A stretch of DNA of 64,000 nucleotides from Choanephora cucurbitarum (GCA_025331435.1 JAIWNI010000042.1:1-64000), one strand, 5' to 3'; positions 45,051 through 56,200 are shown, numbered from the stretch's first letter. Notes: generated by a model from the sequence alone, not told the origin. Numbers and translations are program-made.

Positions 45051-46462
45051 TCACCAGACAAAACTTAACCATATTTGGGTTGCTGGATTAAGACCTTTTA
45101 GCTGTAGAATCTTGTTTTCAAGCTTCATCAACAACTCAATGTAGCAAGAAGTGCTACGATTGGTTGTTGCGTGCCTATCAAGGAAGTTAGAATAACAATA
45201 TAGTTGTAGGGATAAGTACAAATGTACCTTGAGCTTGAAATCCAAGTTGTCGTACGGCTAAAAGGCTTCAAAATTGACAGCACCTCCACCAAGCACTTCT
45301 TCTCGGCGGCACTGAGTTCGTACCTACAAATAATTTCCCTAGTGTCGGCATTGCGGCAGGTTGCATTATAGGCATCAAATTGCAGCAAGGCTCTTTCAAT
45401 CATTGCAAATGTTGAGTTCCACCGGGTTTTGCAATCAAGCAACAAGTCGAGTTTTTGCAGTTGATAATGCTGGACATACCTGTTGTATTCTCTGGTGAAA
45501 ATACTCGAGGCTCTAAATAGATGTAAGCTAACATAATATCAAATTTTATCAAGCACAATATTTACCTGATCTTACAAATTCCCCTACGTAATTTGACCAG
45601 AGGATTTTGGCCGAGATCAGAGCCGATATCACCAGAGTACAGGATGTCCATCTCGTAAATGTTGCTGCTATCCCGGGGAACATCTGCCGTTAGCCCTTCA
45701 TCCAAAAGCTCGCGTACAGCAAGGTTGATCACATGACCAAAGCAAGACAACCAGTTTTCCTTTTTGCTGAACCTGATGGTGCTTACCGTTTCTTCTTCAA
45801 TTAAGTCCATCATGGAAGCGATGTTGCTGCCGTTATCACTGGTAATGCAAAAAAGTTTGTGTCTGATTTGGAACTTGTCCAAAACAGACCAGAAAACCTC
45901 GAACAGATATGGCGCTACATGATATTTAGTGAAAGCAGAAATATTATATGGAGTAATGTACCTGTGTGTCTTTGCTCAAGGGGCTCGAAACAAATTAGCA
46001 AAGTCTTTGGCTTCCAGTCTTCGTCGATAAAATGAGCAACAACGCCCATGTAATCGCTTGCACCGTTCTTCACAGAGCTTGACCAAGTGTCAATGGTGAA
46101 AGAGACTTTCTCTTGCTTGGAAAGCCACTCAACAATGGTAGGAAACAATGCTTCGAACTCCCCCAAGGCCTTGTCTTTGATTGTATTGGCTGAAGGAAGC
46201 TGAATTGTTGCTTCGTTGGGGCACGGAAAGCCATGTTTATCAGCTGTTGCAATTCAGGAGCATTGACGATGGTGAATGGCAAGTTGTTTTGAACAACAAA
46301 TTCCATGGCTGCATGAGCAATGTTAGGAGGTTTGGCTGCGTCTGATCTCTCATTGATGTTGAAAGCAGATGCTTCGCGTCTTAAGCTGCTAACGAAAAAG
46401 CCCATACTAGAAAAGCAAATAACTTGGTCTTGAATAGCTTTTCGAAAACTTTGAGAGGACAT
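45051..46462 (-). mobile_element. hAT-family transposase relic, frameshifted and truncated
   Basis: The reading frames MSSQSFRKAIQ (46462) then NTIKDKALGEFEALFPTIVEWL, TIDTWSSSVKNGASDYMGVVAHFID, FCITSDNGSNIASMM, WLSCFGHVINLAVRELL and LLDCKTRWNSTFAMIERAL form, in order, the RNase H-like core of hAT transposases. Two introns remain recognisable: 45961-45915, and roughly 45565 to 45516. A one-base change at a G run (46218-46221) shifts the frame between the first two segments. The conserved C-terminal dimerisation domain is missing, replaced near 45051 by unrelated sequence. No terminal inverted repeats or 8-bp target duplication were found by eye. It cannot encode an active transposase. Confidence 0.75.
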
Positions 46463-46725
46463 TACGAGTGCATACGGAAGAATGAGAAATGAAAATAACA
46501 GGTTTGAGGTGTTATGTATTCAGGTACGATTGATCAACTCAGCGGATTTTGAAATTTCGGCATATTGTCAGAAATTCCTGTTCCGCATGATATTGGTTGC
46601 ATTGTAAACAATGAAGGAGTACTATACAGGCTGTTTAATACAATAGCGAGAAGAAAAAAAGACAAATATTTGGGGATGCCTCGAACAAAAGAGGACTTTC
46701 AGTGCATTTCTGAGGAAATTTTATT

Positions 46726-48756
46726 TCAGAAATAGAGGCATAAAGAAACGAAATAAACAGAGAAGAATGTGGAGAAACGTAAGGGGATTTGTATTTCCAT
46801 GACATAAGGATAACACGGAAAGCTCCTATACTTGTGAACATTCAGCAACGTACGCTCCTCATCCGTGGAAGTAAAAGGGTTTTTGACCACGATAGTTGAC
46901 TGCATGTCCAGGCGATGTTCGAGTTGAATCTCACTAGCCAATACACTCCGAGACCCAGATTGACAAAGAACAATGTTGTTGTCCTTGGTAGTAAGCCAAC
47001 TAGGGAACAGGAACGACGAAGGAACCCTACTAGGATTGGCTGAAGGAACAGGCGGATCAAATTGTTCAATGTCATAGAACGTCATGGTATACTCAGCCGA
47101 ATCATCTGTCACTCTATCTATTCTACCAAAGAAACGAACGTTGTACCCAGGAGCTGAACAGTTGAAGTAGCCAGTTGTATCTTTTTGCAAAGTCTTCCTA
47201 GCTTGTTCAGCATAGTCATTGTTGTCAGCATTTTCACGATGACCCAGAACGAGATCGATAAAAGCAGGTTCTTCTTCTTTCAATCGTCGAATTTCGTAGC
47301 TGACTTCCATGACTCTCCTTGTTTCTTTGGCGCCATCAGATCCAGTAGTAGTAACCAAGAAAGAACCGCCATTGATGAGATGTCGAATAGCGAACTGTTT
47401 AGCAAAACTGGTGGCTACGTCTTTCGAAGGATTGTGGCGATTTGTACGTAGAATCTCCTCACGAATAAACTTATTGAACTGTTCACCATGTTCGGTCTCA
47501 TAGTGAACGGGCAAACCAAAACGGACAATGTCTTCAGTCAAGTGATGTAGCATGTGGACCTTGGGTAAAAGTGACAACACAGTGGCTTGCTCCTTCTTGA
47601 GTCCAACGTAGCAGTTATCCAAAAGTAACAGGTTATTAGTCAACTCGGTAGTAAAGTGCTTTACAAGATGGATGTATTCGAATAAAGAACCTTCAACATT
47701 TCTCATGTAAAGCAGAGAAGACAAACAACCCGGGGAATCAAAACATTTCGCGGATAAATCCATAGGACTGCCTTCCGTAATACCAGTGAAAGTATGTCTG
47801 ATAAGGACAGGCAAGACCTGAGTCAATTGCTTGAAATCCCTACCGACAAAGCAGCCATTATGATTCATGCTTGCCCTAAAGTTTCGTCCGTAAGAGGGAG
47901 AACTACGCGCCTTCGAAAGTACAGCCTGAAGTAACGGTTGCTGATCCTTAGTCAAAACGTCTTTCCAAAAAAATTGTAGCAAAGCCTTTCCAATTCCAAG
48001 AGGCACAGTGTGTAGAAGTCCAATTGGAGTATCCGAGGTAGGATTGTAAGCTTTGAGGCGCAAAAGCTCCTCGCTGCCATTCTTTCCGTACCCTTGATCC
48101 TTCATAGCAGCAATCAGTGCATTGCCAACTGGAGTATCCCGGAGTCTTCGCAATTGAGCCAAAGTACGTCTTGCATGTTTGTGTTCGACAGGAGCATAAA
48201 CGGCTGGAATCCTAGCATTATGTCTAGCACGCGCTTCATTGGTTGCATTTCGTCTAAGCTTTGGATTCTTGTTCTTCGTTTGACGGATCAAACACTTTCG
48301 ACAAAAGCATTTAGCAACACTACCAGTATGCATGGACAGTTCGGAGTGACGGTAATTGTCAGCCATGATCAACAAGAGAGGAGCCACAGCAAAGACGCCT
48401 TCTTTGTGGACAGAAGAATACATCACAACGCCACTTTCCAATTGTTCAAGATCGTCAACCAAAGCTGGAAGCATGTCAACAGCACTCAACTTCTTGTTGG
48501 AGGTACAAATGAAGTAAGTGTTGTTCTTGGAGCATCTTGCATCAAAAGACATGGCGGCAGGAGTCACCAAGTAACTATCAAACAAGTTGTACTGCTTGGA
48601 CAGGTTACCGGATGTATCATCTGTAGTGATCGTATGGAAGGAAACCACAGCCTTCATGAAAGATCCATCAGCCTTCTTGCGCTGTAACTTCAAAGCATAA
48701 CATTCAAGAGCAGTAACATGAATCGATTTGAGACAATAAGAAGGGTAAAGTACCAT
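46726..48756 (-). mobile_element. Uninterrupted 676-codon DDE-type transposase-like ORF
   Basis: A single open frame with no introns encodes 676 residues. Residues 130-155 (LLLIMADNYRHSEL through CFCRKC) resemble the Asp-containing strand and zinc-like knot of CACTA/Plavaka-type DDE transposases. Residues about 399-448 (KVHMLHHLTEDIVRFG, HYETEHGEQFNKFIR, NPSKDVA) match a C-terminal block I associate with multicopy transposon proteins of Basidiomycota and Mucoromycota. A C-terminal extension (PSSFLFPSW and so on) resembles a reader or beta-barrel part. The N-terminus may be incomplete, since related proteins are often longer. Terminal repeats were not identified. It sits beside the hAT relic. 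Assignment to a named superfamily is tentative. Confidence 0.6.
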
Positions 48757-49396
48757 TTTGTTTTAATTTTTTTTATCTGTTGTATGAGTACGGTATAAGC
48801 AGCAGATGTTAACAAGTTATTCTTTAAGTTTTGTAAGTAATAGTAAATAGGAAAAGAGAGAGAAAAAAGTGAGGGAGGTATTATATCATAAATCTGTGTT
48901 TGGTACTACATTGAATATGTAAGACGGCTGAAGAAGAAAGAGTCGAAAATATGTATGAGATAGACATTATGGCTACACATAGATGCTTGCTTTTCGTCTT
49001 ATAATCACTGAAATCACGGTACTTTGAGTGCTGATTTGCGGTATATCTTGCTGCATATCATCCTTACTCTACCTATTCAGTTTTTGCTTTTTCTGACTCT
49101 AGAATGTTGGGCTTTTTTGAAGCGTCACATCAGTTCTCCGCCTTAAATTTTCAAAAGTGTGTTGGGCGATACGGTATCATATTCATATTGTTCGTCTGTG
49201 ATAGGTCTGGAATTGTTAGAACCATTCGATACTTAAGAACTAGGAACAATACAACATATCTTTGGTTTTTTTTCCTTGTAATGAGCGCTTGAGTTAGAGG
49301 AGGCGGCAATAAAAATCATTTTGAGAGAGAGAAGAAAAAAGCAGTCTTGCTCTCTCTCTCTCTTTCTTCTTTCTTTCCTTTTCTCTTTTTGTCATT
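48757..49396. other. Intergenic region upstream of the CENP-W-like gene
   Basis: About 640 bp between the transposase-like ORF and the CENP-W-like start. A (TC)n tract at 49350-49363 lies just upstream of the start codon. A 62-codon plus-strand frame (49104-49292) has no recognisable content. Confidence 0.5.
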
Positions 49397-49753
49397 ATGC
49401 CCAAAGCCAGTAAAGCGCCTGTTAAGCGATCTCGAGCTAAATTCAGAGAAGATTTACGTACAAAGTTTGGAAAGGGTCTTTCAGCAGATGTCGACGACTT
49501 GGTAAAATAGTAATAACTTATTATGAAACCAGGATGTTAAATACAATAAAAGCTCTATTTAGAATTTGTCATGTTTATGGATCATTTAGCTAAAAATGCA
49601 GCAAAGCATGTTGGAAAAAGAAAAATATTGGATCCAAAAGATGTAGAAGCAGTATTAGAGGTAAATGTGTACACATGAGGCCAACAAGAAAAGATATAAA
49701 GTGTGTAAAAAAAACTGCTTCCATAGACTACATTAAGACGCTTCCGTGGATAA
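49397..49753 (+). CDS. CENPW: CENP-W-like histone-fold protein
   Basis: Three exons: 49397-49501, 49553-49660 and 49727-49753, giving 79 residues (human CENP-W has 88). A basic N-terminus (MPKASKAPVKRSRAKFRE) is followed by a minimal histone fold: DDLLYLEFVMFMDHLAKNAAKH (helix 2) and KRKILDPKDVEAVLETTLRRFRG (loop 2 and helix 3). The end RRFRG resembles the KKSRG end of CENP-W. CENP-W pairs with CENP-T in the constitutive centromere network. The acceptor at 49552 was chosen over 49562, which would break the frame. Alternatives are small histone-fold subunits of Dpb3/Dpb4 or CHRAC type. Its stop is 7 bp from the stop of the convergent gene. Confidence 0.7.
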
Positions 49754-49760
49754 AAAATGC

Positions 49761-50406
49761 TCATTCCTTCTTCTTGCTCTTTTTCTTCTTTTCACTTTTA
49801 TGCTTCTTTTTCTTTCTCCTCTTTTCGTCTTCCTGATCAGAATCCATGATATCCAATAAAGGATCATATCCTTTTGAAAAGTATTTATCCATAGAAGATT
49901 CATGAAGTCGTACTTTACCACGTCCTCTGACTGACACTGGTTGTGATGATGTTGTTGTTGTTGGTGGTGGAGATGAAGATCGAACAGATAAAGAAGTTGT
50001 TTCGTAAGTACGTTTTCTAGTAGGTCCAGAACGTTCTCGTTCGAGTCGCTCTCGGCGCCATCGAGCTACATTCTGTTCATTGGTTCGAATCACTGCTTGG
50101 TTATGACTGTCTGTTGCTTTGACGACATTCAATAGAAATCGTGTGTTTGGTTTAGGTTTCTGTCTAAAAACGATTGAATATGATATGTGTAATAAATCAT
50201 TGTAAGGAAACATACGGTTCAGGTTGATAGGCTTTTACGCCAACAGCGTTGTATTTTTTACGTTTCTCTTCTGCTTCCTTTAGAATGAGATCAGCTACAT
50301 ATTTATCAACATCTTCATCAGCAACATCTCTTGCACTTGCTCCTGCTGCTGCTCGAATTAAATCTGTCACCACACTATTGATCGCATTAGTCTTTTTTGG
50401 TGGCAT
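49761..50406 (-). CDS. Lysine-rich hypothetical protein
   Basis: Two exons: 50406-50216 and 50163-49761, giving 197 residues. I chose MPPKKTNAINSV as the start. An upstream in-frame ATG exists but adds only a hydrophobic Phe/Leu stretch. The N-terminal half is mostly helical (VTDLIRAAAGASARDVADEDVDKYVADLILKEAEEKRKK). A conserved-looking block NTRFLLNVVKATDSHNQAVI starts after the intron. Then come Arg/Glu-rich, Ser/Pro/Thr-rich and Lys-rich segments, ending in about 25 mostly Lys/Glu/Ser residues. The tail is a likely nuclear or nucleolar localisation signal. The family was not recognised with confidence. It resembles small nuclear RNA-processing accessory proteins only in composition. Confidence 0.8.
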
Positions 50407-50508
50407 GTTTAAAAAAAATAAAAGAAAAAGAAAGTTTTTCAATTGCCTTATTTAAAAGTGGAGCTTTTCCTTCTTCTTGTTTTTTTGTATCTATCTCTTA
50501 CACATACC

Positions 50509-51594
50509 ATGTTCTCTATGCGATGGCCTCACTATCTTTATACAGCCTCATTGTTTCTTCTAATACTTCTAACAGCAGTATGTATTGCCATCTCTGCATC
50601 CGATGTCATTATACAATCCTTGACCAACCGAGCTTATTCTGGTAGTTTCGATTACCGAAGTATGCTTGTTGTTGGTAGTAGTTATGTATTTCTGGCATTA
50701 GCTTCTATCTCATTCTCTTGCAATCGACTGCTAACTGTCAGAGCTTCTTTACAAGATATTCCAAAACTCTATATACCCATCCAACAACAAGATCTACCTA
50801 AAGTAGGCTTAACGATCTATTTTCACTATAACTTTAGATATTGATTTATATCTTTAGAAAGTATTTGAAAGAATCAATCATGGCTTTGAACAAACAAAAC
50901 AGATAAAGAAGCTATCTGAACCTAGACCTGAAGATATTCAAGCTATTGGGTGGGCTAAACCAGGTAAGAAAGAAATAACCAAAAAAACAAAAGGTTTTGA
51001 CTCATTAATGCAAAATTGTAGGCACTCATTTGTTTGAAGGACTTGACTTTAAACAAGCAGTAGCAAGAACGCCTGCTATTGTAGGTAAATTAATATCATT
51101 GATCAGCTAAAGGTATAGAGCAAAGGATAACTTAGACTAGCATTCTAGAGCAAGTAGCTAAAAGTGTCAGTTCGGAATACTTTCGGCCATTGTATGTGCC
51201 TGTGCGACAATACATTGAATTTCTCATGCAGCAAAATCTGATTGATAAACAGCTGGGGACTGTCTATTTAGAAGGTTATGAGTTGGCTCGATTCAGTCAA
51301 GCACCTTTGAGTCAAGAACAATATATCGACATCATGAAGCACTTGGCTGCTATTCTTCAGAATATGGGATACAACATAAAGAGCAGTACGACTCAGCCTA
51401 TGCATCAAGAGACTGATAATGAAGAAGAAGAGGAGGAGGATGACCATCAGTCAGCTATCACATGGCGTTCCCATTCCACAGCCAGTAAGCGACCTGAAAG
51501 TGAACCATATTCTATTTATGATGAAGATGAAGTGCGAAATGATATTTATGAATTGTTAATGAAAGACAGGGCTTCTTCTCATCATCGTATATAA
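50509..51594 (+). CDS. DLT1: DLT1-like membrane protein (defect at low temperature 1)
   Basis: Four exons: 50509-50802, 50858-50963, 51022-51084 and 51149-51594, giving 302 residues. Two hydrophobic helices near the N-terminus (LYTASLFLLILLTAVCIAIS and MLVVGSSYVFLALASISF) precede a cytosolic region: LYIPIQQQDLPKKVFERINHGFEQ, GWAKPGTHLFEGLDFKQAVARTP, and YVPVRQYIEFLMQQNLIDKQLGTVYLEGYELARFS. This layout matches fungal DLT1, needed for growth at low temperature in yeast, with unknown biochemical function. The C-terminal part has an acidic run (EEEEEEDD) and a predicted disordered tail. It ends 17 bp from the stop of the convergent UNC93-like gene. Confidence 0.75.
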
Positions 51595-51611
51595 ACCCTT
51601 TGTTTTATTAA

Positions 51612-53056
51612 TTAAACTTGAGCTTGTTCAACATGTGCTTTTTCATCTTGAGTAATGGAGGTATCATCGTGTGTGATCACTTCGTTTGTTTCAGTAATAT
51701 GACAGGCAACAAAGGCAATGAGGGGAAAAGAGACGAACATAAGAACCCAACAGATCAGGCATTCCCAGCGAAGTGGTACATTAACAGCATCGATACCAAA
51801 CGAGATAGCAGCACCAGCCGATTGAGTTGCCTTATAGAACCCAGCATAACGAGCCAATAGAGTAGGGTCATTGGACATGGCGCCCATTAGCCAATACATA
51901 TAACTCTGATAGATGGAATCAGTGAAACCGTAAAACATATAGAGTACAAAGGGACCACCAAAACCAGCATCTCTCCAACCCACATGAGCCTTGAAATCAT
52001 TACTGAAGGTCAATTGAAACACAAATCCGCCTGCCCAGACGGCCATGCAGGTCAAAAAGATAAGCAGTAAGGCTAACAGACCTCGACCACGACGAGTCAT
52101 GGCTTGGTTGTCCAAAAGAAACCCGATCAATAGGGCACCTATGATTTGCATCCCCCAGTACATTGTATCGTTCAGGGCTCTAGCAGAGGCATCAAAGTAG
52201 ACTGCGTTCACACGAAACTGATACGAATAAAACCAATTGGAGGCCAGGAAGGCAGGAATAAGACAGATCATACGCCATTCTTTCCAGACACCCAGTACAC
52301 CTTTCAGTTCAGTCTTCCAATCCGATGCCTTAGTGATAGCAACACGAGTACCATTCGGTCGAACCACTTGAGAAGGATGAGAGAGAACAAGTGAGAAGGC
52401 AACACCGACCAGCATAATGATGACAAAGGCTGTATAGGTTCCTGTAGAGACTCCACCTGCTTCATTTTCTAGGTTCAGTGCGAGTGCAATGACAGAGCCA
52501 AGTATGCCACCCAAATTAAATAAGCCCCAGAAGACAGCTACATATTTTCCCTTGTTCTTTTCTTCAGGATAGGACATCATAATAGCACCTTGTGCAGACC
52601 AAAAGAGGCCTGCGCAACAACCCAAGATGACACCAGCTGCAATGACAAAACCTGAAACTTGTTTACGATCATATACCCACAAGGCAGCACTATAAATAGC
52701 ATATCCTATAGAGCCCAACTAATCTGACTTGATTAAAAAAAGAATCCAATTGATATATATATATATATATATATATGTCCATAGTTTGAGAGATATAGGC
52801 TTATAAATATATCACTTACAGTTAAAGTATATTTGACACCCACTGTATTGGTGAATGTACCAGAAAAGAAGCCAACAATAGCAAAGCAACCATAGAGAGC
52901 TCCATTAGCTGAATCAATCAAACTGATATTAGAACTAAGTGATCCGCCTGCACCCAATCCAGAAAGAGCATTGAACATGCCAGGACAGCAAAGACAAACC
53001 AGGCCAAGAAAGACAACCTGGACAATTGGTGTATTGACTTTGTTTAAGAAGCTCAT
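51612..53056 (-). CDS. UNC93-like major facilitator membrane protein (DUF895)
   Basis: Two exons: 53056-52820 and 52718-51612, giving 447 residues with about eleven hydrophobic helices. Characteristic UNC93-like segments are VFLGLVCLCCPGMFNALSGLGAGG, ANGALYGCFAIVGFFSGT, GFVIAAGVILGCCAGLFWSAQGAIMMSYPEEKNKGKYVAVFWGLFNLGG, and the C-terminal GGPFVLYMFYGFTDSIYQSYMYWLMGAMSND. Fungal members are plasma or vacuolar membrane proteins thought to be transporters or channel regulators. The substrate is unknown. The cytosolic tail is acidic. The 101-nt intron contains a 24-bp (AT)n run. Confidence 0.88.
52753..52776. repeat. (AT)12 microsatellite in an intron
   Basis: Twelve AT dinucleotides inside the single intron of the UNC93-like gene. 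Simple repeat, likely length-polymorphic. Confidence 0.9.
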
Positions 53057-55057
53057 CTCTTTGTAGCCAAGAAGAAAGAAAGAAATAGATCAGAAAGAAA
53101 AAGAAGAGAAAAAAAGAAACGAGAATTCAGGGTAAATCCAGGGTTTTCCTAATTATAGCTGATTTTTCTTACTATGCTTTGCATGACAAGTCCAATCAAA
53201 CAGAAGTGCTTTACTGTAAACATAAGAAAACTATTTCCCATCTCCCATATAAACTCTGAATGCAAAAAAAAAAGTATGAAGTTTCCCCCCTCACAATGCA
53301 TTATTTCCATATGAATTTAATAGCATAAATACCAACTAGGTTCCCTAAACAATGCGCTTATTGATGAGCAAGTAATAAAATAAGAGAGACAAGCTAAATT
53401 GATGTTTAGGTAAGAGACCCTTAAATCAAAGGACCCTTATGTCATCTCTCTCATTGTGCTCAGGGTTTTCGAGAAAAGACAGAAAGGTATGGGAAAATAC
53501 TTGGTTTTTTTTCTCCGCTTATTGTTGAACAGCATGACCTTGTCAAACATACAAGCTTGGCCTACTATGTTTCTCCACCCCCTTAAGAACTACGCCTCCC
53601 TTTTTTCTTTGATTTCCTAAAACACAGAGTTACAAAAAAAATGATACAAATACTGATTTGCTAAAAAGACTATATGATAAACACCAAAGAATTAAACTCC
53701 AATAAGTCTAACAAAAAATACGATAATTCAGTATGGTAAAAGAAATTGACGAGAGAGTGAGGTTTCCAACATCACTTAAAATCTAGTAGAACTCAATTTT
53801 GACGAATGCTTTAACTAGGCTCAATTGCGTTAGAGATAAATCTATAGTCCGAGATTCACAGAAACTAACAACCTGTTCAACTAAAAAAAAGTTATAGGTT
53901 TTCGCAAAAACAAAACAATAAATTCAAATGCTGCATATAATCATTTTGTCTCAGCTAGCAGAGTATTCCTCCTTAATTTCAACGTTTCTGTCATTTTTCG
54001 TAGCTCTTTCTTCCATTTTAGCACTCAACAGACCCTTTTTTTTTATGTCTAAAAATAACACAAGATCATGCACCTGCTTATAAAATGCATTACAGCATGT
54101 AACTAAGACAAATGCATTATTTAGACAAGCAACATCTTTTTCATGATAGTGATTAAGACTCGTAAACAGTGTACTGAAATATGAGTCCTAGAGTAGGCAA
54201 AGTAGATTAGTCAAACTAAACTCTTTTTTCTAGACTAATACTTGCACATGTAAGAAAGAAATACAGAAAAGTAAGCCAATAGTATTGTAAAGCAAGTTTA
54301 ATTAATAACATTGAATATAGTACCAAGTCTCAAGGTTGTGGTGTGCAATTAGGTTCAAACTTAAAAAAAAAAGATACTATATCAAGCGTGACACTAATTC
54401 GGCTTACTGGTTTGTATACCCGATGTTGATATATTGACAACATGACTATCTATGTTCTCTTTGCTTCTTCCGTTCTTTTGATATTTTACTTGAAAGCTAT
54501 ATATACAAATGGAATGTATGACTAGAGAAGCAAAAGTGTGACACTTGTAAACAACCAAGAGACAAAGGATGTTCTGCTTATCTATTAACTTGTACAGCAA
54601 ACAAACAATAAAATGCGTTATCAAATGCAAAATGCTCTTTGTGAAACCTGTCTCATAATTAGATGAAGAGGAAAAAGTATTAGAAAGAGAATGTCTAGTT
54701 TGCCTCCAAGCTAGTTCCCCTTTTGCCGTTCCTTATTGTCAGTTACTTTATCCAGTCAAATTAACAATTGTCAAACCACTTATACGCATAACGCTAGACT
54801 TCACACATGATAGATTTAAAGAAATTAGTTCATTTATCATTGACAGGACTCGAAATTAATGTGCTTTAGACGCATTAAAGGAAAGTTATGAGCATCATCA
54901 AGTAGTACAAGTGAATTTGAGTTTCCTCCTGAGAACTCTCTCTCTCTTTCCGTAGCAATTCTTTTTTTAACAATAAAAGTGTTGTAATCTATTAATATAA
55001 GTGTTTTTTAGGTTTCATTTCCCATTTTTCTCTTTTTCATTTATATTGATATCTCTC
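53057..55057. other. Long intergenic region, no gene recognised
   Basis: About 2 kb between the divergent UNC93-like and Sel1-repeat genes. Low-complexity A/T tracts and short frames (up to 78 codons at 54394-54630 on the minus strand) with no coding character. No RNA gene or transposon end recognised. Confidence 0.5.
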
Positions 55058-56200
55058 ATGAAAAGGCTTATCTCTATTGTCAAAGGTATGAATTGCCTAA
55101 AGAGATGTATGAAGCCAAAAATCAATAAATCGTCTTTCATATCTTATCTAGAAGATACGTTCATTAAAAAGAAAGAAACTTCAACAAAACTAGACCAACT
55201 CTATCAAACTGGCCTTAACTATTATAAGGCTAACGAGTACGAAAATGCTTTTATCTTTCTCAGTCTTGCAGCCGAACACGAACACAGAATCGCACAATAT
55301 GTTCTGGGAGTAATGTATGGCAAAGGCAAAGGCGTCACTCAAGATTTTGCAAAGGCAGTAGCATGGTACCGAAAATCAGCATTAAATGGACATCCAAAAG
55401 CACATTACAACTTGGGCGTATGTTACCGAGACGGCATTGGCGTGCCCAAAGATTGGTCCAAAGCTCTTTATTGGTTTACATTAGCAGCAGAAAATGGAGA
55501 TGTAGACTCGCAATACAGTACAGCCATTATCTATTATAAAGGCGATCCTCAGGATCATAAGATGGCATACCTATGGTTCAAGGCTGCAGCGGAAAATGAC
55601 CATGTCATGGCTCGATATGCATTAGGGACCTTGTTTTTTCATGGTCATGGTGTTTCCCGCGATCTGAAAAAGGCTTTGATGTGGTTTGAGAGAGTATCTG
55701 ATCTGGAGAGTTCTGGCGATGCCTATTATCATGTTGGACTGATACAAGAGATATTCTCCCGTTATGAAGAAGCCATCACTGCTTATATCAAGGGATCAGA
55801 CAAAGGAAGTAGTGAAGCAGAGCTACATTTGGGAAGACTGTACGAGACATTCTATCAGAACAACACAAAAGCTGTCTATTGGTATGCTAAGTCTGCCATT
55901 CATGAAAATCGATATGCTCAAATTTGCTTGGCTCAACTATATAAGCGTTGTGGTCCCTCTAGAGACTTCAAAGTTGCTTTGGAATGGCTTGAGCAGCATC
56001 GTGAAGCGGATAATACAAGTTTCAGTCAACCTCTCTATGACTTGCAAAAACTCATGACATCTGTATATAATGAAAACATCTTCCAAGCTTCATGCCCAAC
56101 TATAGACCAGTTGAGGATGAATCAGGCAGATACCTTTGTAAAGAAATATAATATGACAAACAATAGTGATCTTTCAGATGCAGGAAGTGATTCAGCTTAA
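55058..56200 (+). CDS. Sel1-repeat protein
   Basis: Single-exon ORF. Starting at the first ATG (55058) it has 380 residues. The frame is open further upstream but without an ATG. After a basic N-terminus, at least seven Sel1-like repeats (36-38 residues, consensus AxxxLGxxYxxGxGVxxDxxKAxxWYxxAA) are visible, for example AQYVLGVMYGKGKGVTQDF and AHYNLGVCYRDGIGVPKDW. These helical hairpins form protein-binding superhelices. In fungi they occur in Chs4/Skt5 chitin synthase activators, Hrd3 and others. No CaaX box or membrane helix is present here, so it is not an obvious Chs4. The C-terminal 60 residues are polar. Confidence 0.88.
   Translation: MKRLISIVKGMNCLKRCMKPKINKSSFISYLEDTFIKKKETSTKLDQLYQTGLNYYKANEYENAFIFLSLAAEHEHRIAQYVLGVMYGKGKGVTQDFAKAVAWYRKSALNGHPKAHYNLGVCYRDGIGVPKDWSKALYWFTLAAENGDVDSQYSTAIIYYKGDPQDHKMAYLWFKAAAENDHVMARYALGTLFFHGHGVSRDLKKALMWFERVSDLESSGDAYYHVGLIQEIFSRYEEAITAYIKGSDKGSSEAELHLGRLYETFYQNNTKAVYWYAKSAIHENRYAQICLAQLYKRCGPSRDFKVALEWLEQHREADNTSFSQPLYDLQKLMTSVYNENIFQASCPTIDQLRMNQADTFVKKYNMTNNSDLSDAGSDSA

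Noticed and set aside
44960..46585. AATTCCTG(T)TCCG near both ends of the hAT relic as terminal repeats
   Set aside because: The two copies are in the same orientation, not inverted, and do not begin with the CAG/TAG typical of hAT ends.
48094..48687. 197-codon plus-strand frame opposite the transposase-like ORF
   Set aside because: Antisense shadow of a real coding frame. The composition follows the complementary strand and no domain is visible.
50080..50110. tRNA B-box-like GGTTCGAATCA
   Set aside because: Lies within the coding sequence of the lysine-rich protein, and no A box or acceptor-stem pairing is nearby.
55001..55057. Upstream extension of the Sel1 ORF
   Set aside because: The extension has no ATG (starts at GTG) and is Phe/Ser-rich from a pyrimidine tract. 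The first ATG is at 55058.
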